This document shows, in pieces, positions 34,267 through 43,746 of a DNA stretch of 64,000 nt. The notes under the pieces are model-generated. The model was not told where the DNA came from, searched no databases, and was given only the letters and a program-made list of their open reading frames with translations. A program made the translations under genes and the position numbers. Origin of the DNA: Paenibacillus ginsengarvi. Its GTDB lineage: Bacteria > Bacillota > Bacilli > Paenibacillales > NBRC-103111. Every line of letters begins with the position of its first letter. Position 1 is the first letter of the stretch. The stretch covers positions 150,280 through 214,279 of the forward strand of contig NZ_RBAH01000014.1 in NCBI RefSeq assembly GCF_003626695.1, given 5' to 3'.

Positions 34267-35586
34267 TTGAAAAAGCCGCACATCGCAACATCGCTCGCGC
34301 TTGCCCTTGTTATGACGAGCATTCTTGCTGCTTGCAGCTCAGGGACGAAAAAGGATCAACCGGCGACGCCGGCGACAGCGAATCCGCCGTCCGCGAGCGA
34401 ATACAAAGGGGGACCTGCCGAGCTGCTCGTGCTCGATGTAAACACAGGCACAACGGACGAGCAATTCAAATCGTTTTTTGTCGATCCGATCAAAGCGAAG
34501 TATCCCCAAATCAATCTCGTCAAATCGGCCGATACGCTGGACAAATTGCTCGCGGCTGGGACACCACCAGATCTCGTGCTCGTCAGCAACGCCTCCCTCG
34601 CCACCGTGCTCGAGGCAAACATTCCCGAAGATTTGACGCAGATGATCAAGACGTACGGCGTGAACCTCAGTCAGATGGAGCAGGCCGTCGTACAGCAAAT
34701 GCAAAAGCTCGGCGATCAAAAAGCGTTTTACGGCCTGCCCTTCTATATGAACTACGGCGCAATGGTATACAACAAGGATATCTTCGATAAATTCGGCGTT
34801 CCTTATCCGAAGGAAACGCTCAATTACGACGAGCTGCTGGAGGTGGGCAAAAAACTGACCCGCACCGACGGCGGAACCGACTATATCGGCGTCATGCCTC
34901 CGGATCTCAGGCAAATGTACTGGCAATACGGCGTACCTATCGTCGATAAAGCTACCGGCAAAGCAAAGCTGACGACCGACAAACATGCGCAAGTCTTTTC
35001 ACTGTTGAAGCAGTTTTACATGATTCCCGGTTATTTGCAGAACGGCAATCACAGCCACTCCGTCGATTTGTTTTTCAAAGAGCAGCGAATGGCGATGTAT
35101 CCGAACTGGGTCGCCGCCATGATTACGTTTTTTACCCGGGCGGGAACCAAAGACTCGTTTAAATGGGACGTCATGGCGCATCCGAGCTACCCCGACCGTC
35201 CCGGACTCGGCAAAGAAGTCGACTTTGCCATTGCCGTCGTCAATAAATCCAGTAAATACAGAGAAGCCGCGTACCAGGTTCTGCTCAGTCTCTTGAGCGA
35301 GAATGTGCAGACGAAGCAGAGCAAGGCCGGACGCCTGTCGGTGCTCAAAAACGAAGACATTCGCGAAGTATACGGCTCGGACAGCGACATTTACAAAGGG
35401 AAAAACTTGCAATCCATCTTTAAAGTGACGCCGTCCCCACTGCCGGATGCGTCCAAATACGATCCGAAAATCAACGCCCTGCTCATCGGCGAGATCGTCA
35501 AAAGCGTGACGGTTGGCGGCACGGATATCAATACCGCTTTGCGGAATGCCGAAGATAAGGCGAACAAAGAAATCGTAATTCCTTAA
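34267..35586 (+). CDS. Solute-binding lipoprotein of the family 1 type (tandem copy 1)
   Basis: A 439-residue lipoprotein with lipobox LAAC (Cys near residue 23). The TTG start has GGGAGGG upstream. The mature part has the binding-protein landmarks DIFDKFGVPYPKETLNYDEL and KLTRTDGGTDYIG. It is a close paralogue of the next gene; long blocks such as LRQMYWQYGVP and KGKNLQSIFKVTPSPLP are identical. No permease or ATPase follows. A consensus cre site upstream suggests carbon catabolite control. Ligand unknown, probably an oligosaccharide. Confidence 0.88.
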   Translation: MKKPHIATSLALALVMTSILAACSSGTKKDQPATPATANPPSASEYKGGPAELLVLDVNTGTTDEQFKSFFVDPIKAKYPQINLVKSADTLDKLLAAGTPPDLVLVSNASLATVLEANIPEDLTQMIKTYGVNLSQMEQAVVQQMQKLGDQKAFYGLPFYMNYGAMVYNKDIFDKFGVPYPKETLNYDELLEVGKKLTRTDGGTDYIGVMPPDLRQMYWQYGVPIVDKATGKAKLTTDKHAQVFSLLKQFYMIPGYLQNGNHSHSVDLFFKEQRMAMYPNWVAAMITFFTRAGTKDSFKWDVMAHPSYPDRPGLGKEVDFAIAVVNKSSKYREAAYQVLLSLLSENVQTKQSKAGRLSVLKNEDIREVYGSDSDIYKGKNLQSIFKVTPSPLPDASKYDPKINALLIGEIVKSVTVGGTDINTALRNAEDKANKEIVIP

Positions 35587-35631
35587 AACGTTTCGACCCG
35601 CCCTCCCAGCGAGAGGCGGGTTTCGTTTTTT
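35586..35631 (+). terminator. Intrinsic terminator between the tandem lipoprotein genes
   Basis: GACCCGCC and GGCGGGTT form a stem followed by TCGTTTTTT. The two paralogues are therefore probably separate transcripts. Confidence 0.8.
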
Positions 35632-35714
35632 CCCGACAAAAAAGCTGAACCTGCGAGGGACGAATATAGGAAAAAATTCTCGTGTGGAGAGACCGAATTT
35701 ATGCAATAATATTT

Positions 35715-35728
35715 CGTAAGCGTTTCCA
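35715..35728 (+). promoter_or_regulatory. Weak cre-like (CcpA) site
   Basis: CGTAAGCGTTTCCA has the GTAAGCGTTT core of cre, with mismatches at the first and a late position. It lies 37 bases upstream of the second lipoprotein start. Confidence 0.35.
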
Positions 35729-35764
35729 ATATAGTGCCATTATATGGACCTGGGAGGGGTTTCG

Positions 35765-37087
35765 TTGAACACGCTTCGCGCCGTTTCATCGCTAACGCTC
35801 GCATCCGTCATCATGGGCTCTTTACTCGCATGCAGCCAGAACCAGCAAAAACCGGCGGCAGAGCCGGCCGCTTCGCCCGAAGCCGCGAAAGCGGCAACCG
35901 AGTACAAGGGAGGCCCTGCCGAGTTGCTCGTACTCGACGTCAGCAGCGGCATGACGGACGATCAGTTTAAAGCGTTTTTCGTGGACCCGATGAAAGCCAA
36001 ATACCCTCAGATCAACCTCGTCAAAGCAGTGGACGGACTCGACAAGCTGCTCGCCGCAGGAACCCCTCCCGATCTCGTGCTAGTTAGCAACCCCGGACTG
36101 GCTACCATTCTGGAAGCGAACATCCCCGAAGACTTGAACCCGATGATCAAAACGTACGGCATCAATATCGGCCAGATGGAGCAGTCCGTCGTCCAGCAGG
36201 TGCAGAAGCTTAGCGATCAAAAGGCGTTTTACGGCATGCCGTTTGCCATGAACTATGGCGCGATGGTGTACAACCAGGATATTTTCGATAAATTCGGCGT
36301 CGCTTATCCGAAGGAAGGCATTACGTACGATGAGCTGCTCGAGCTGGGCAAGAAGCTGACCCGTACCGACGCCGGAACGAATTACATCGGCGTCATGCCG
36401 CCGGATCTTAGGCAAATGTACTGGCAGTACGGCGTTCCCGTCTTCGATAAAGCTTCCGGCAAATCAAAATTGACGACTGACCAGCACGCCCAGGTGTTTG
36501 CGCTGCTGAAGCAGTTTTACGCGATTCCCGGCTATTTGCAGAACGGCAACCACAGCCTGTCCACCGATTTGTTCTTCAAGGAGCAGCGGATGGCCATCTA
36601 CCCGAACTGGATTGCCGCCATCAATACGTATTTCACGAAAGCGGGCACGAAAGATGCGTTCAAGTGGGATTTGACCACCCATCCCCGGTACAGCGACAAA
36701 CCCGGACTTGGTAAAGAGGTCGACTTCCATATGGTCGTCGTCAACAAGTCGAGCAAGTACAGGGAGGCCGCCTACCAGGTGCTGGTAAGCCTGCTCAGTG
36801 TCGACATGCAGACGAAGCTGAGCAAAGCCGGTCGCCTGTCCGTGCTCAAAAACGACGAAATCCGCAAAGTATACGGCTCCGATAACGACGTGTACAAAGG
36901 GAAAAACTTGCAGTCCATTTTCAAGGTGACGCCATCCCCCTTGCCGGAAGCTTCCAAGTACGATCCGAAAATTAACGCCCTGCTGACCGGCGAAGTGGTC
37001 AAAAACGTCATGGTGAACGGCACCGACATTAATACCGCGCTGCGGAACGCCGAGGATAAGGCGAATAAAGAAATTGTTATTCCGTAG
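35765..37087 (+). CDS. Solute-binding lipoprotein of the family 1 type (tandem copy 2)
   Basis: A 440-residue lipoprotein, paralogue of the preceding gene. The TTG at 35765 follows GGGAGGGG; the lipobox is LLAC near residue 22. The mature part is colinear with copy 1 throughout, with scattered substitutions, so the pair arose by tandem duplication and then diverged. It has its own promoter region after a terminator. The downstream gene is on the opposite strand and encodes a fused permease that could be a partner; that is speculative. Confidence 0.88.
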   Translation: MNTLRAVSSLTLASVIMGSLLACSQNQQKPAAEPAASPEAAKAATEYKGGPAELLVLDVSSGMTDDQFKAFFVDPMKAKYPQINLVKAVDGLDKLLAAGTPPDLVLVSNPGLATILEANIPEDLNPMIKTYGINIGQMEQSVVQQVQKLSDQKAFYGMPFAMNYGAMVYNQDIFDKFGVAYPKEGITYDELLELGKKLTRTDAGTNYIGVMPPDLRQMYWQYGVPVFDKASGKSKLTTDQHAQVFALLKQFYAIPGYLQNGNHSLSTDLFFKEQRMAIYPNWIAAINTYFTKAGTKDAFKWDLTTHPRYSDKPGLGKEVDFHMVVVNKSSKYREAAYQVLVSLLSVDMQTKLSKAGRLSVLKNDEIRKVYGSDNDVYKGKNLQSIFKVTPSPLPEASKYDPKINALLTGEVVKNVMVNGTDINTALRNAEDKANKEIVIP

Positions 37088-37098
37088 ATGTCAAAGGC

Positions 37099-37127
37099 CC
37101 CGCTCTAACGACTCGTTAAGGCGGGGT
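37099..37127. terminator. Bidirectional terminator between convergent lipoprotein and permease genes
   Basis: CCCCGC and GCGGGG form the outer stem, with TAACGA/TCGTTA inside. T-rich sequence lies on the right side. Confidence 0.65.
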
Positions 37128-37133
37128 ATTCAT

Positions 37134-38825
37134 TTATAATCTTCGAATTTCGCCGAGCAGCACCTCGGACGTTAGCCACTTCCGGAACACGATCAGCAGG
37201 ATTAGCGGTAACAACGCCACTATCGCCCCATATTGCAAAAGGAGCGGATCGCCAAGCGGTATGCGCTGTTTCGGATCAGCACTGGACAATAAAGACCAAA
37301 TCTGCGTGATCGGCGAAAATCGATCTTTGTTCGCTATATACAAGAATGAACTGTAGTAGGAATTCCAGAGCGAGACGAACTGCAGCATGCCCAAGGTAAG
37401 CAGAGGCTTCCACACTTTAGATATAAACAGAGAGAAAAAGGTTCGCATCTCCCCTCTCTTTTCCGCAGAAGCTTGCTGCTTCAAATCGGCATATTTGCTG
37501 TTGAATATCGCACTAAGCACGAATGCATGAATAACGGTTAAGATGCCGAATAACATCGTCGGAAAAATCGTATTGAGCATACCCAAGCTGCCGGCAAGTA
37601 AATATTCGTGCATAGCAGTACCGGATCCCATCAGCATAACCGCGATAAGAAATCCTTTGTACAGCCCCCGTCCCGGCAAATCCGGAACGGTCATCGGGTA
37701 GGCCAAGGCCACCGTCATCAGGAGACCTGCAATTGCGGCCGCCATGCTGAACACGAGGTACAACGTAAAATTGCTTCTTTCCAACAATGCTGCCAAACTA
37801 TATCCTGAATTGGACTGGACCGTGAATGGATGGATGAACAGGAAATACATCGGCACGAGCGCGATAAGCGCAAACAACACCGAAACTGCAATACCGACTA
37901 TCCGTCCGCCTTTCTGCACATCTTGCAGCTCATTAGTGTCTGCATAACCGCTAAATAAGTCTTTCAAAAACGCGCCCCGGATCAAAAAGTAAGCCAATCC
38001 TGTCAACAACAGTTGAACGATGAATTGGATGAGCCATACTGTTCCCGCTCCGCTGACGTTTAAGCCCATCATTCCTTCCCGGAACATATAGATGTCCAGT
38101 GTGTCTCCAACACTCCTGACCAGGGGATTGTTAAGCAAGTGGATCAGCTCAAAATTCGTAGTCAACAGCGTAGAGAGTTGCAAAACCATAAAAGCCGTAA
38201 TAGCCCGGGTAGCAGGAATGACGTTCATCCGGACGAAGCTTGGAATCGCCTCTCCCTCCCGCTGCCGTACTGCCGCATGTCTCGAGCCGATAGCCGCTAA
38301 AGCGATCACTACCGGAATTCCGCATGTTTTCAGCACTTCCAGCAAGATCAGCATCGGCTGGAATAAACGCACATCTCCCCACACAAGCCCTTGAATGGAT
38401 AGCGGCGGGGACTGCGTAGAAGAGACCAACACCAGCGCCATATACGCAAAAATGATCGAAGGAATAAAATACGGGACGAGTAACAGCGTCGTCAAGGCGG
38501 TCCGCAGCTTTCTGGAACGAAGCGCGCTGACCGCAAGCGCCAAGACCAGAGCCGCGACAGCGCATATGAGAATATAGCCGCCTTTGATCAGAACTGTATT
38601 CATAAACGCGCTCCGAAAGGCCGGATTGGCGAACATCTTCGTCAAATTGCTCATTCCTGCCCATTCGCTGCCGATGATTCCCTTATGTAATTGAAAGTGG
38701 ATAAAAGGCACTCTAGTGGCAAAAAGGAAAGGCAGGAGCTTGAACACGAGTATCCATATAAGAGCGGGTACTATCAACACATAATGAAATCTGTATGTCC
38801 AGACGCGGCGAAAAAAAGAATGCAT
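37134..38825 (-). CDS. Single-chain fused ABC permease (LplB-like plus LplC/YtcP-like halves)
   Basis: A 563-residue membrane protein in which two normally separate sugar-permease subunits are joined. Residues 1-290 resemble LplB (N-terminal TYRFHYVLIVPALIWILVF; LNNPLVRSVGDTLDIYMFR near the end) and residues about 305-563 resemble LplC/YtcP (VSLWNSYYSSFLYI and the final WLTSEVLLGEIRRL). The cytoplasmic EAA loops that contact the ATPase are poorly conserved in both halves: RHAAVRQREGEAIPSF instead of EAAxxDG, and ADLKQQASAEKRGEM in the second. No ATPase gene is nearby. It could still use a shared MsmX-type ATPase, or have lost transport. A leaky terminator separates it from the SLH gene. Confidence 0.8.
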   Translation of the reverse strand: MHSFFRRVWTYRFHYVLIVPALIWILVFKLLPFLFATRVPFIHFQLHKGIIGSEWAGMSNLTKMFANPAFRSAFMNTVLIKGGYILICAVAALVLALAVSALRSRKLRTALTTLLLVPYFIPSIIFAYMALVLVSSTQSPPLSIQGLVWGDVRLFQPMLILLEVLKTCGIPVVIALAAIGSRHAAVRQREGEAIPSFVRMNVIPATRAITAFMVLQLSTLLTTNFELIHLLNNPLVRSVGDTLDIYMFREGMMGLNVSGAGTVWLIQFIVQLLLTGLAYFLIRGAFLKDLFSGYADTNELQDVQKGGRIVGIAVSVLFALIALVPMYFLFIHPFTVQSNSGYSLAALLERSNFTLYLVFSMAAAIAGLLMTVALAYPMTVPDLPGRGLYKGFLIAVMLMGSGTAMHEYLLAGSLGMLNTIFPTMLFGILTVIHAFVLSAIFNSKYADLKQQASAEKRGEMRTFFSLFISKVWKPLLTLGMLQFVSLWNSYYSSFLYIANKDRFSPITQIWSLLSSADPKQRIPLGDPLLLQYGAIVALLPLILLIVFRKWLTSEVLLGEIRRL

Positions 38826-38855
38826 ACCAGTGCTCCCTTAACATGAATATATGAT

Positions 38856-38889
38856 GAAAACGGGAGCTCTACGTGAAAATAGAGCCCCC
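38856..38889 (-). terminator. Terminator between the SLH gene and the fused permease gene
   Basis: On the reverse strand GGGGGCTCTA and TAGAGCTCCC form a stem followed by GTTTTC. Only about 30 bases remain before the permease start, so the permease may depend on read-through. Confidence 0.6.
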
Positions 38890-38895
38890 GCAACG

Positions 38896-41800
38896 TTAAT
38901 TCATAAATCCGGCGTACTGCAGCATCCGTTTCAGCAAAACCGCGACTTGCGCGCGTGACGCCTGCTCGGCCGGAGCGAACCGGTCGGCATCGACGCCATT
39001 CATGAGGCCCGCCTGCACCGCTTCGGCAACGGCAGCTTGCGCCCAGGCGGAGATCGTTCCGCGATCGGCGAAAACCATCAGCTTGTCGGAAGATGCCGAC
39101 GCTTTCTTGCCGGTCATCGCAAGAGCGCGCGAGATCATCAGCGCCATCTGCTCGCGGGTGATCGACTCGTTCGGGCTGAAACGCTTCTCCTCGACGCCGG
39201 TGACCAGCCCTTTGCTGGCCGCAGCCGCTACGGAGCCCGCAAACCACGCGTCGTTCGGCACGTCCGTGAAGGCCGTACGGCCCGTTTTCTCTTCGGCGAT
39301 CCCGAGTGCGCGCACGAGCAGCGAAGCGAACTCCGCCCGCGTGATCGACTGATCGGGCTTGAACGCGTCAGCCGAGGCCCCCTTAACGATCAGCTTCGAC
39401 GCCAGCAGCTCAATATCTGCTTTCGCCCAGTGTCCCTGCAGGTCGGCGAACGTCTTCGGCTTCGTTTCCACTACAGCGTAAACGCTGTTGCCCTGACGCA
39501 TCATCCGTACCTCCGTCTGACCGTTCGCCGTGGCGAACACGGCCGGGACGAAGTGCAGCTCGCCCGTGACCGGATCGATCCGTACAGCGGTTGCCCGCAA
39601 TGCATCCACCGCTTGCGTCAGCGTAAACGTACGGGATACGAACGTATTCCCGAAGTCGTTCATGCTTTGCGACTTCTCGCCCGCGCCGACCGTAATCGTA
39701 AACTCCACGGGAGCGGCGAGCAGCGTCATCCCTTCTTTTTGCGCTTGAGCTGAAATTTGTTCAGCTGCGGCACCAGTCACTTGCTCCATTGTCACCGTAA
39801 TTTGGACATCCTTCGCTTCAATCCCAAGCTGCTTGGCGATCGCCGCCGTATCGAACAGCCCGATCGGCAGCTCGTATGCGACGTTGTTGCTGCGAATGGA
39901 CAGAACTACTCCCGACTCGGCGGAAGCTCCGGTGAACGCGTTTGCCGGGATAACGACTTTGGCGTTTTCCGCATCCTTCAGATCGATCACCGCTTTGCCG
40001 CCCTGCTGGCCGGCTTGCTTCATCGCTTCCGCCAGCTTGGCCGCATCAAGCTCGGCTACGGCATACGTTTTGCCGTTAGACGTTTCACTTTTGGTAACAG
40101 GCGTATACGTTCCCGGCTGCGGCGTTTCGTTAGTGGATGGGGATGGTGCTCCTCCTCCGCCAATCGGGCCTGGGGCGCTTGTTCCGGGATTGTTTGTTCC
40201 TGGGTTGCCCGCCCCCGGATTTTCCGTTCCCGGATTACCTGTCCCGGGGTTCTCTGTTCCTGGGGTCCCTGTTCCCGGGTTACCCGTTCCGGGGTTCTCT
40301 GTTCCCGGGTTCTCTGTTCCCGGGTTTTCCGTTCCCGGGTTTTCCGTTCCCGGGTTTTCCGTTCCCGGATTGCCGGTTCCAGGGTTCTCTGTTCCTGGAT
40401 TCCCTGTTCCGGGGTCAATCGGCCCTCCGTCACCTCCGCCGCCTCCCACAGTTGCGTACGGCTTGGCGACTCGCGTGCTTTCCAGCATCATAACTTGCTC
40501 CCGTTTCACCGTCACATATACCGATCCTGCCGGCGCCTCGAACGAAGGGACCTGGATGACGACGGAATCTCCTTCGGAAATCTTGGATGCCATCGGATAC
40601 GGTATCGTACTATTGCCATACACTTTTATTTCGTCGCCTTTTATCAAACCGTTCACGGTAATCGTCGCGCTCTTTTCAAGAAGCTTGTTAACTGCAACGA
40701 TTTGCTCCGGTTTCAATGCCGGGCTATACGTTCTATCGAACAGCTTCGCTATGGTCGGGGTTGCACTTTCTTCTCTCCCGTTCCATGCGTAAACGCCTAG
40801 CTGCATGTCCGCGATCATCCGGGTATTCATCGGAATTTGCACAAAGATGTAGCCCGAACGACCCGTACGGGCCACATTGCTCAGTTTGTTCCCGTTTTTG
40901 TCCAGGAAGTAGATGTTGTAGCCTTTGATGTTCGTATCGCTATTATAATCATACCAGGACAGGACTCCACCGATCTCATCCACATCGCCGTCTTCGTCGT
41001 TAAAAGCTACAAACGACGGAGAGCGCAAGTTCATATTAACCGGCAACGTTTTGAGCGATTCTGACGCGGTATTGTCGTACACGGATGTCATAGAGTGAAA
41101 AAGATCAGTCGGCGGCCACTCACCGAATCGATTGACCGGCATCACGCTCAAATTTACAGCTCCGGCAGGGATATCCGCCACGTCGATTTTCAACTCATAC
41201 GCATGTATATCGTTCCGGTCGACCTCATAAACTTTTGCTGATTCGATTACATTCATCGATTCTCCGATAAACAGAACCTGGTACTTCTCGATCCCCTTCT
41301 CATCGCCGCTCGGAACCCACGTCAACCTCGGCTCGGTCTTTCCTCGCAATGGATTATCGTCGACCAGCCGTACTTGGGCTGCTTGGGCAAACGGGGAGTC
41401 CCAGATCGAGCGAATCAGGCCCGTCTCGCTTTCGCCGTGCTCGTTTTTGGCAAACACCCCGATTTTCGCCGCTCCTTTGGGAATAGCCGTATGTGGATTC
41501 AGGAACGGAAGGAAATCGCCGAACATGGTGTTATCTTTAAAAGCAGACGTCGTCGTTTCCAAAATCGGCTGCATCCGCTCGTCGTTATCATTGAGAAAAT
41601 AAGCGATGAACGACGTTATTCCATTGCTGGAACCGTAAGGGCTGAGCCATTGCAAGCGTCCTCCGAGATATCCCGCTTCTTTATCGGTATCCTGATGGAG
41701 CAGCCATCCCGGCCACAATAGATCCGCCGGTGCCCCGGACGCTCCGACGGCTGTCGAAACCGGTTCGTCCGCAACGTTATCGGCAATCGGCATATACGTG

Positions 41801-43413
41801 ATTTTTTCGAAATACGTGCCGTCCTTCCGTTTAAATTTGACGGCAATATGTTTGGCCGTATTGTCCGCAACATGGCCGAGCGACAACGATTGCTTGTCCT
41901 GCGTTTTGTTCAAAGGCACAGTCGCTACCTTCTGGAGCAATTGACCGGACAAGTCAGCGTAGTACACTTCGAAGTTGGCATACTTCGGATTCGGCCTGTT
42001 CTCTCTCCAGCTAAGCTCGAGATCGATTGTACCTCTGGCCGCATTACTGTCGGCAATTTGCAAATTTTCAATTCCGATCGAGTAATCGTTCACATTATCC
42101 GTAATATAGGAAACTGCATATTGTTTGCTTTCTCCGATGTCGTTTTTGGAGAAAATACCGAATTGGACAGCTTTATCCGGTACTATGGTACCATTGGGAA
42201 TCCAGTATCCGGGGATTTCCTTTTTAGGTATGGTCACCACGGGCTGTCCGATTTTATTTCCTTCGCTGTCCATAAAATAGATCACATAATGAGTAATGAA
42301 CCTTTCATCAACTGCTGGGTTGAGTCCGAAATATCCCCCGATCGTTCCCCAGTACTGGTCCATATCGTAAAAGTAGGAACCTCTTGAAAGCGATATCGGG
42401 ACTTGCCCCTGCGGGTCAGCGAGCTTCAGCGACTCTATGGAGTCGTACTTTTTCAACACATTCAAATCAAAGTAATATACATAAATATGGCCATTGCTAT
42501 CTACAAACAAGTTGGTCGCCATATCGTAATCCGTTATTTTAATACCGGTAGCTCGGTTATATAGGGATTTCACGGTAAATTGGTAGTTCCCATCCGCATA
42601 AAGCGTCCAAAAATCTTCGGATTTCCCCTTCAATTGAAGGTCCGAAGCCGATAACGCATAAGGTCCCCAGTATATCGTATCGCCGGATCTCACCGGTCCG
42701 GGCGCTCCCGTATAGATCAGTTCGGCGTTTTGGGCCATAACCGTGCCTGTCGCTGCGTTTAGCTTGAGCAGTCCCAGATTCGTACTTACGAATAGCACGT
42801 TGTCAGTCTGGTCGTACCAGAAAGTAAACAATTGCGCTTGCTCGTAACCGGCGATCGTCACTTTCTCGTCAAAGCCTGTACGAATGTTGATTTTACGCAG
42901 CTCGGAGGTCGCTCCGCTAGTATAATAAATATGATCGGCGTCGGCATCGACGGCACTAGTGCCGCTGTTCAGTTTATAATCGTATACCGAACCTGTCACC
43001 GATGTACCGTAGGCCGTATCTACGACCGAAATTTTTTTATCGCCAGGAATCGCGATATAAAGGTTGCCGTTCGCATAGCGAATGTCCAACGGTTTGGATG
43101 ATAATTGTACGTCTTTTTTGACCGAGAAATCGGCCGTATCTATGAACAGCAGCCTTGAGCCATCGTAGCTGATCGCATAAATGTAGCGGCCATCGGGGCT
43201 AGTTACCCATTTGCTAATACCTTGCGAAAATGTAATCGTTTCCCCCGAAACGTTATAAACAAACTGGGAAACAGACAAACTGGAAGTGAAACTGTTTTGG
43301 CTTCCTGCCGACTCGGCTCTACTAACGGCAGCAGGAAAACATAGTGAAACTAATAAACAAAGCATAATTGCGTAAAGTACCCATTTTCGGGCTACTGACG
43401 ACTGCGACAACAC
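38896..43413 (-). CDS. Large SLH-anchored surface protein with beta-propeller and Pro/Gly/Thr-rich linker
   Basis: A 1505-residue secreted protein. Signal peptide (1-33); YVTN-like beta-propeller region (about 40-310; repeats such as YIAIPGDKKISVVDTAYG); Ig/fibronectin-like modules (about 370-960); a repetitive linker (about 993-1088) of PGTENPGTGNPG units; a mixed region (about 1110-1300); and three SLH motifs (about 1324, 1384 and 1447) with the FADLQGHWAKADIELL and ITRAEFASLLVRAL pattern. SLH domains bind pyruvylated wall polysaccharide. The start is a GTG after GGGAGG. Probably a surface adhesin or scaffold; the ligand is unknown. Confidence 0.85.
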   Translation of the reverse strand: MLSQSSVARKWVLYAIMLCLLVSLCFPAAVSRAESAGSQNSFTSSLSVSQFVYNVSGETITFSQGISKWVTSPDGRYIYAISYDGSRLLFIDTADFSVKKDVQLSSKPLDIRYANGNLYIAIPGDKKISVVDTAYGTSVTGSVYDYKLNSGTSAVDADADHIYYTSGATSELRKINIRTGFDEKVTIAGYEQAQLFTFWYDQTDNVLFVSTNLGLLKLNAATGTVMAQNAELIYTGAPGPVRSGDTIYWGPYALSASDLQLKGKSEDFWTLYADGNYQFTVKSLYNRATGIKITDYDMATNLFVDSNGHIYVYYFDLNVLKKYDSIESLKLADPQGQVPISLSRGSYFYDMDQYWGTIGGYFGLNPAVDERFITHYVIYFMDSEGNKIGQPVVTIPKKEIPGYWIPNGTIVPDKAVQFGIFSKNDIGESKQYAVSYITDNVNDYSIGIENLQIADSNAARGTIDLELSWRENRPNPKYANFEVYYADLSGQLLQKVATVPLNKTQDKQSLSLGHVADNTAKHIAVKFKRKDGTYFEKITYMPIADNVADEPVSTAVGASGAPADLLWPGWLLHQDTDKEAGYLGGRLQWLSPYGSSNGITSFIAYFLNDNDERMQPILETTTSAFKDNTMFGDFLPFLNPHTAIPKGAAKIGVFAKNEHGESETGLIRSIWDSPFAQAAQVRLVDDNPLRGKTEPRLTWVPSGDEKGIEKYQVLFIGESMNVIESAKVYEVDRNDIHAYELKIDVADIPAGAVNLSVMPVNRFGEWPPTDLFHSMTSVYDNTASESLKTLPVNMNLRSPSFVAFNDEDGDVDEIGGVLSWYDYNSDTNIKGYNIYFLDKNGNKLSNVARTGRSGYIFVQIPMNTRMIADMQLGVYAWNGREESATPTIAKLFDRTYSPALKPEQIVAVNKLLEKSATITVNGLIKGDEIKVYGNSTIPYPMASKISEGDSVVIQVPSFEAPAGSVYVTVKREQVMMLESTRVAKPYATVGGGGGDGGPIDPGTGNPGTENPGTGNPGTENPGTENPGTENPGTENPGTENPGTGNPGTGTPGTENPGTGNPGTENPGAGNPGTNNPGTSAPGPIGGGGAPSPSTNETPQPGTYTPVTKSETSNGKTYAVAELDAAKLAEAMKQAGQQGGKAVIDLKDAENAKVVIPANAFTGASAESGVVLSIRSNNVAYELPIGLFDTAAIAKQLGIEAKDVQITVTMEQVTGAAAEQISAQAQKEGMTLLAAPVEFTITVGAGEKSQSMNDFGNTFVSRTFTLTQAVDALRATAVRIDPVTGELHFVPAVFATANGQTEVRMMRQGNSVYAVVETKPKTFADLQGHWAKADIELLASKLIVKGASADAFKPDQSITRAEFASLLVRALGIAEEKTGRTAFTDVPNDAWFAGSVAAAASKGLVTGVEEKRFSPNESITREQMALMISRALAMTGKKASASSDKLMVFADRGTISAWAQAAVAEAVQAGLMNGVDADRFAPAEQASRAQVAVLLKRMLQYAGFMN
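40150..40433 (-). repeat. Tandem repeat tract encoding PGT(E/G)N linker
   Basis: About twenty 12-bp units encode NPGT/EPGT-like tetrapeptides inside the SLH protein. They are more uniform than the flanking sequence, consistent with slippage. Confidence 0.85.
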
Positions 43414-43746
43414 AAATACCTCCCAACTAAGATGATTGCATGACTTCCCTACCTGTAATATCCAGATCTGCCCTCCCTAATAGAAAAACTAGAATATTAT
43501 ACCTATTCGCATAGTACCAAATACATTTACTCATGTTTGTAGAATCGTGTCGAAATAGTAAATATTTATAAGAAAATAGTCTAATCCAGGATTAATTGCG
43601 GTATTGAATCGTAATTTTACAACGCCAAAAAGCTGTCCCAATGGGTCCTTCCGGCCCATAAGACAGCTTTCGCTTCTATCTAGTACATTCCGATTCTAAC
43701 CTTCTCTTCGACCTGCTTCCGCTCCTTCTCCTAATCCGTCGCCGAT
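43414..43746. other. AT-rich intergenic region upstream of the SLH gene
   Basis: About 330 bases with no gene. It holds the terminator of the upstream secreted-protein gene and, in the AT-rich 43480-43620 part, presumably the SLH promoter. Confidence 0.55.
43626..43672 (-). terminator. Intrinsic terminator of the secreted-protein gene
   Basis: On the reverse strand AAAGCTGTC...ATGGG and CCCAT...GGACAGCTTT form a long stem followed by a T run. Confidence 0.85.

Noticed and set aside
34224..34790. Second coding frame over the start of the lipoprotein gene
   Set aside because: It lacks a ribosome binding site and overlaps a gene with a clear lipobox and family motifs.
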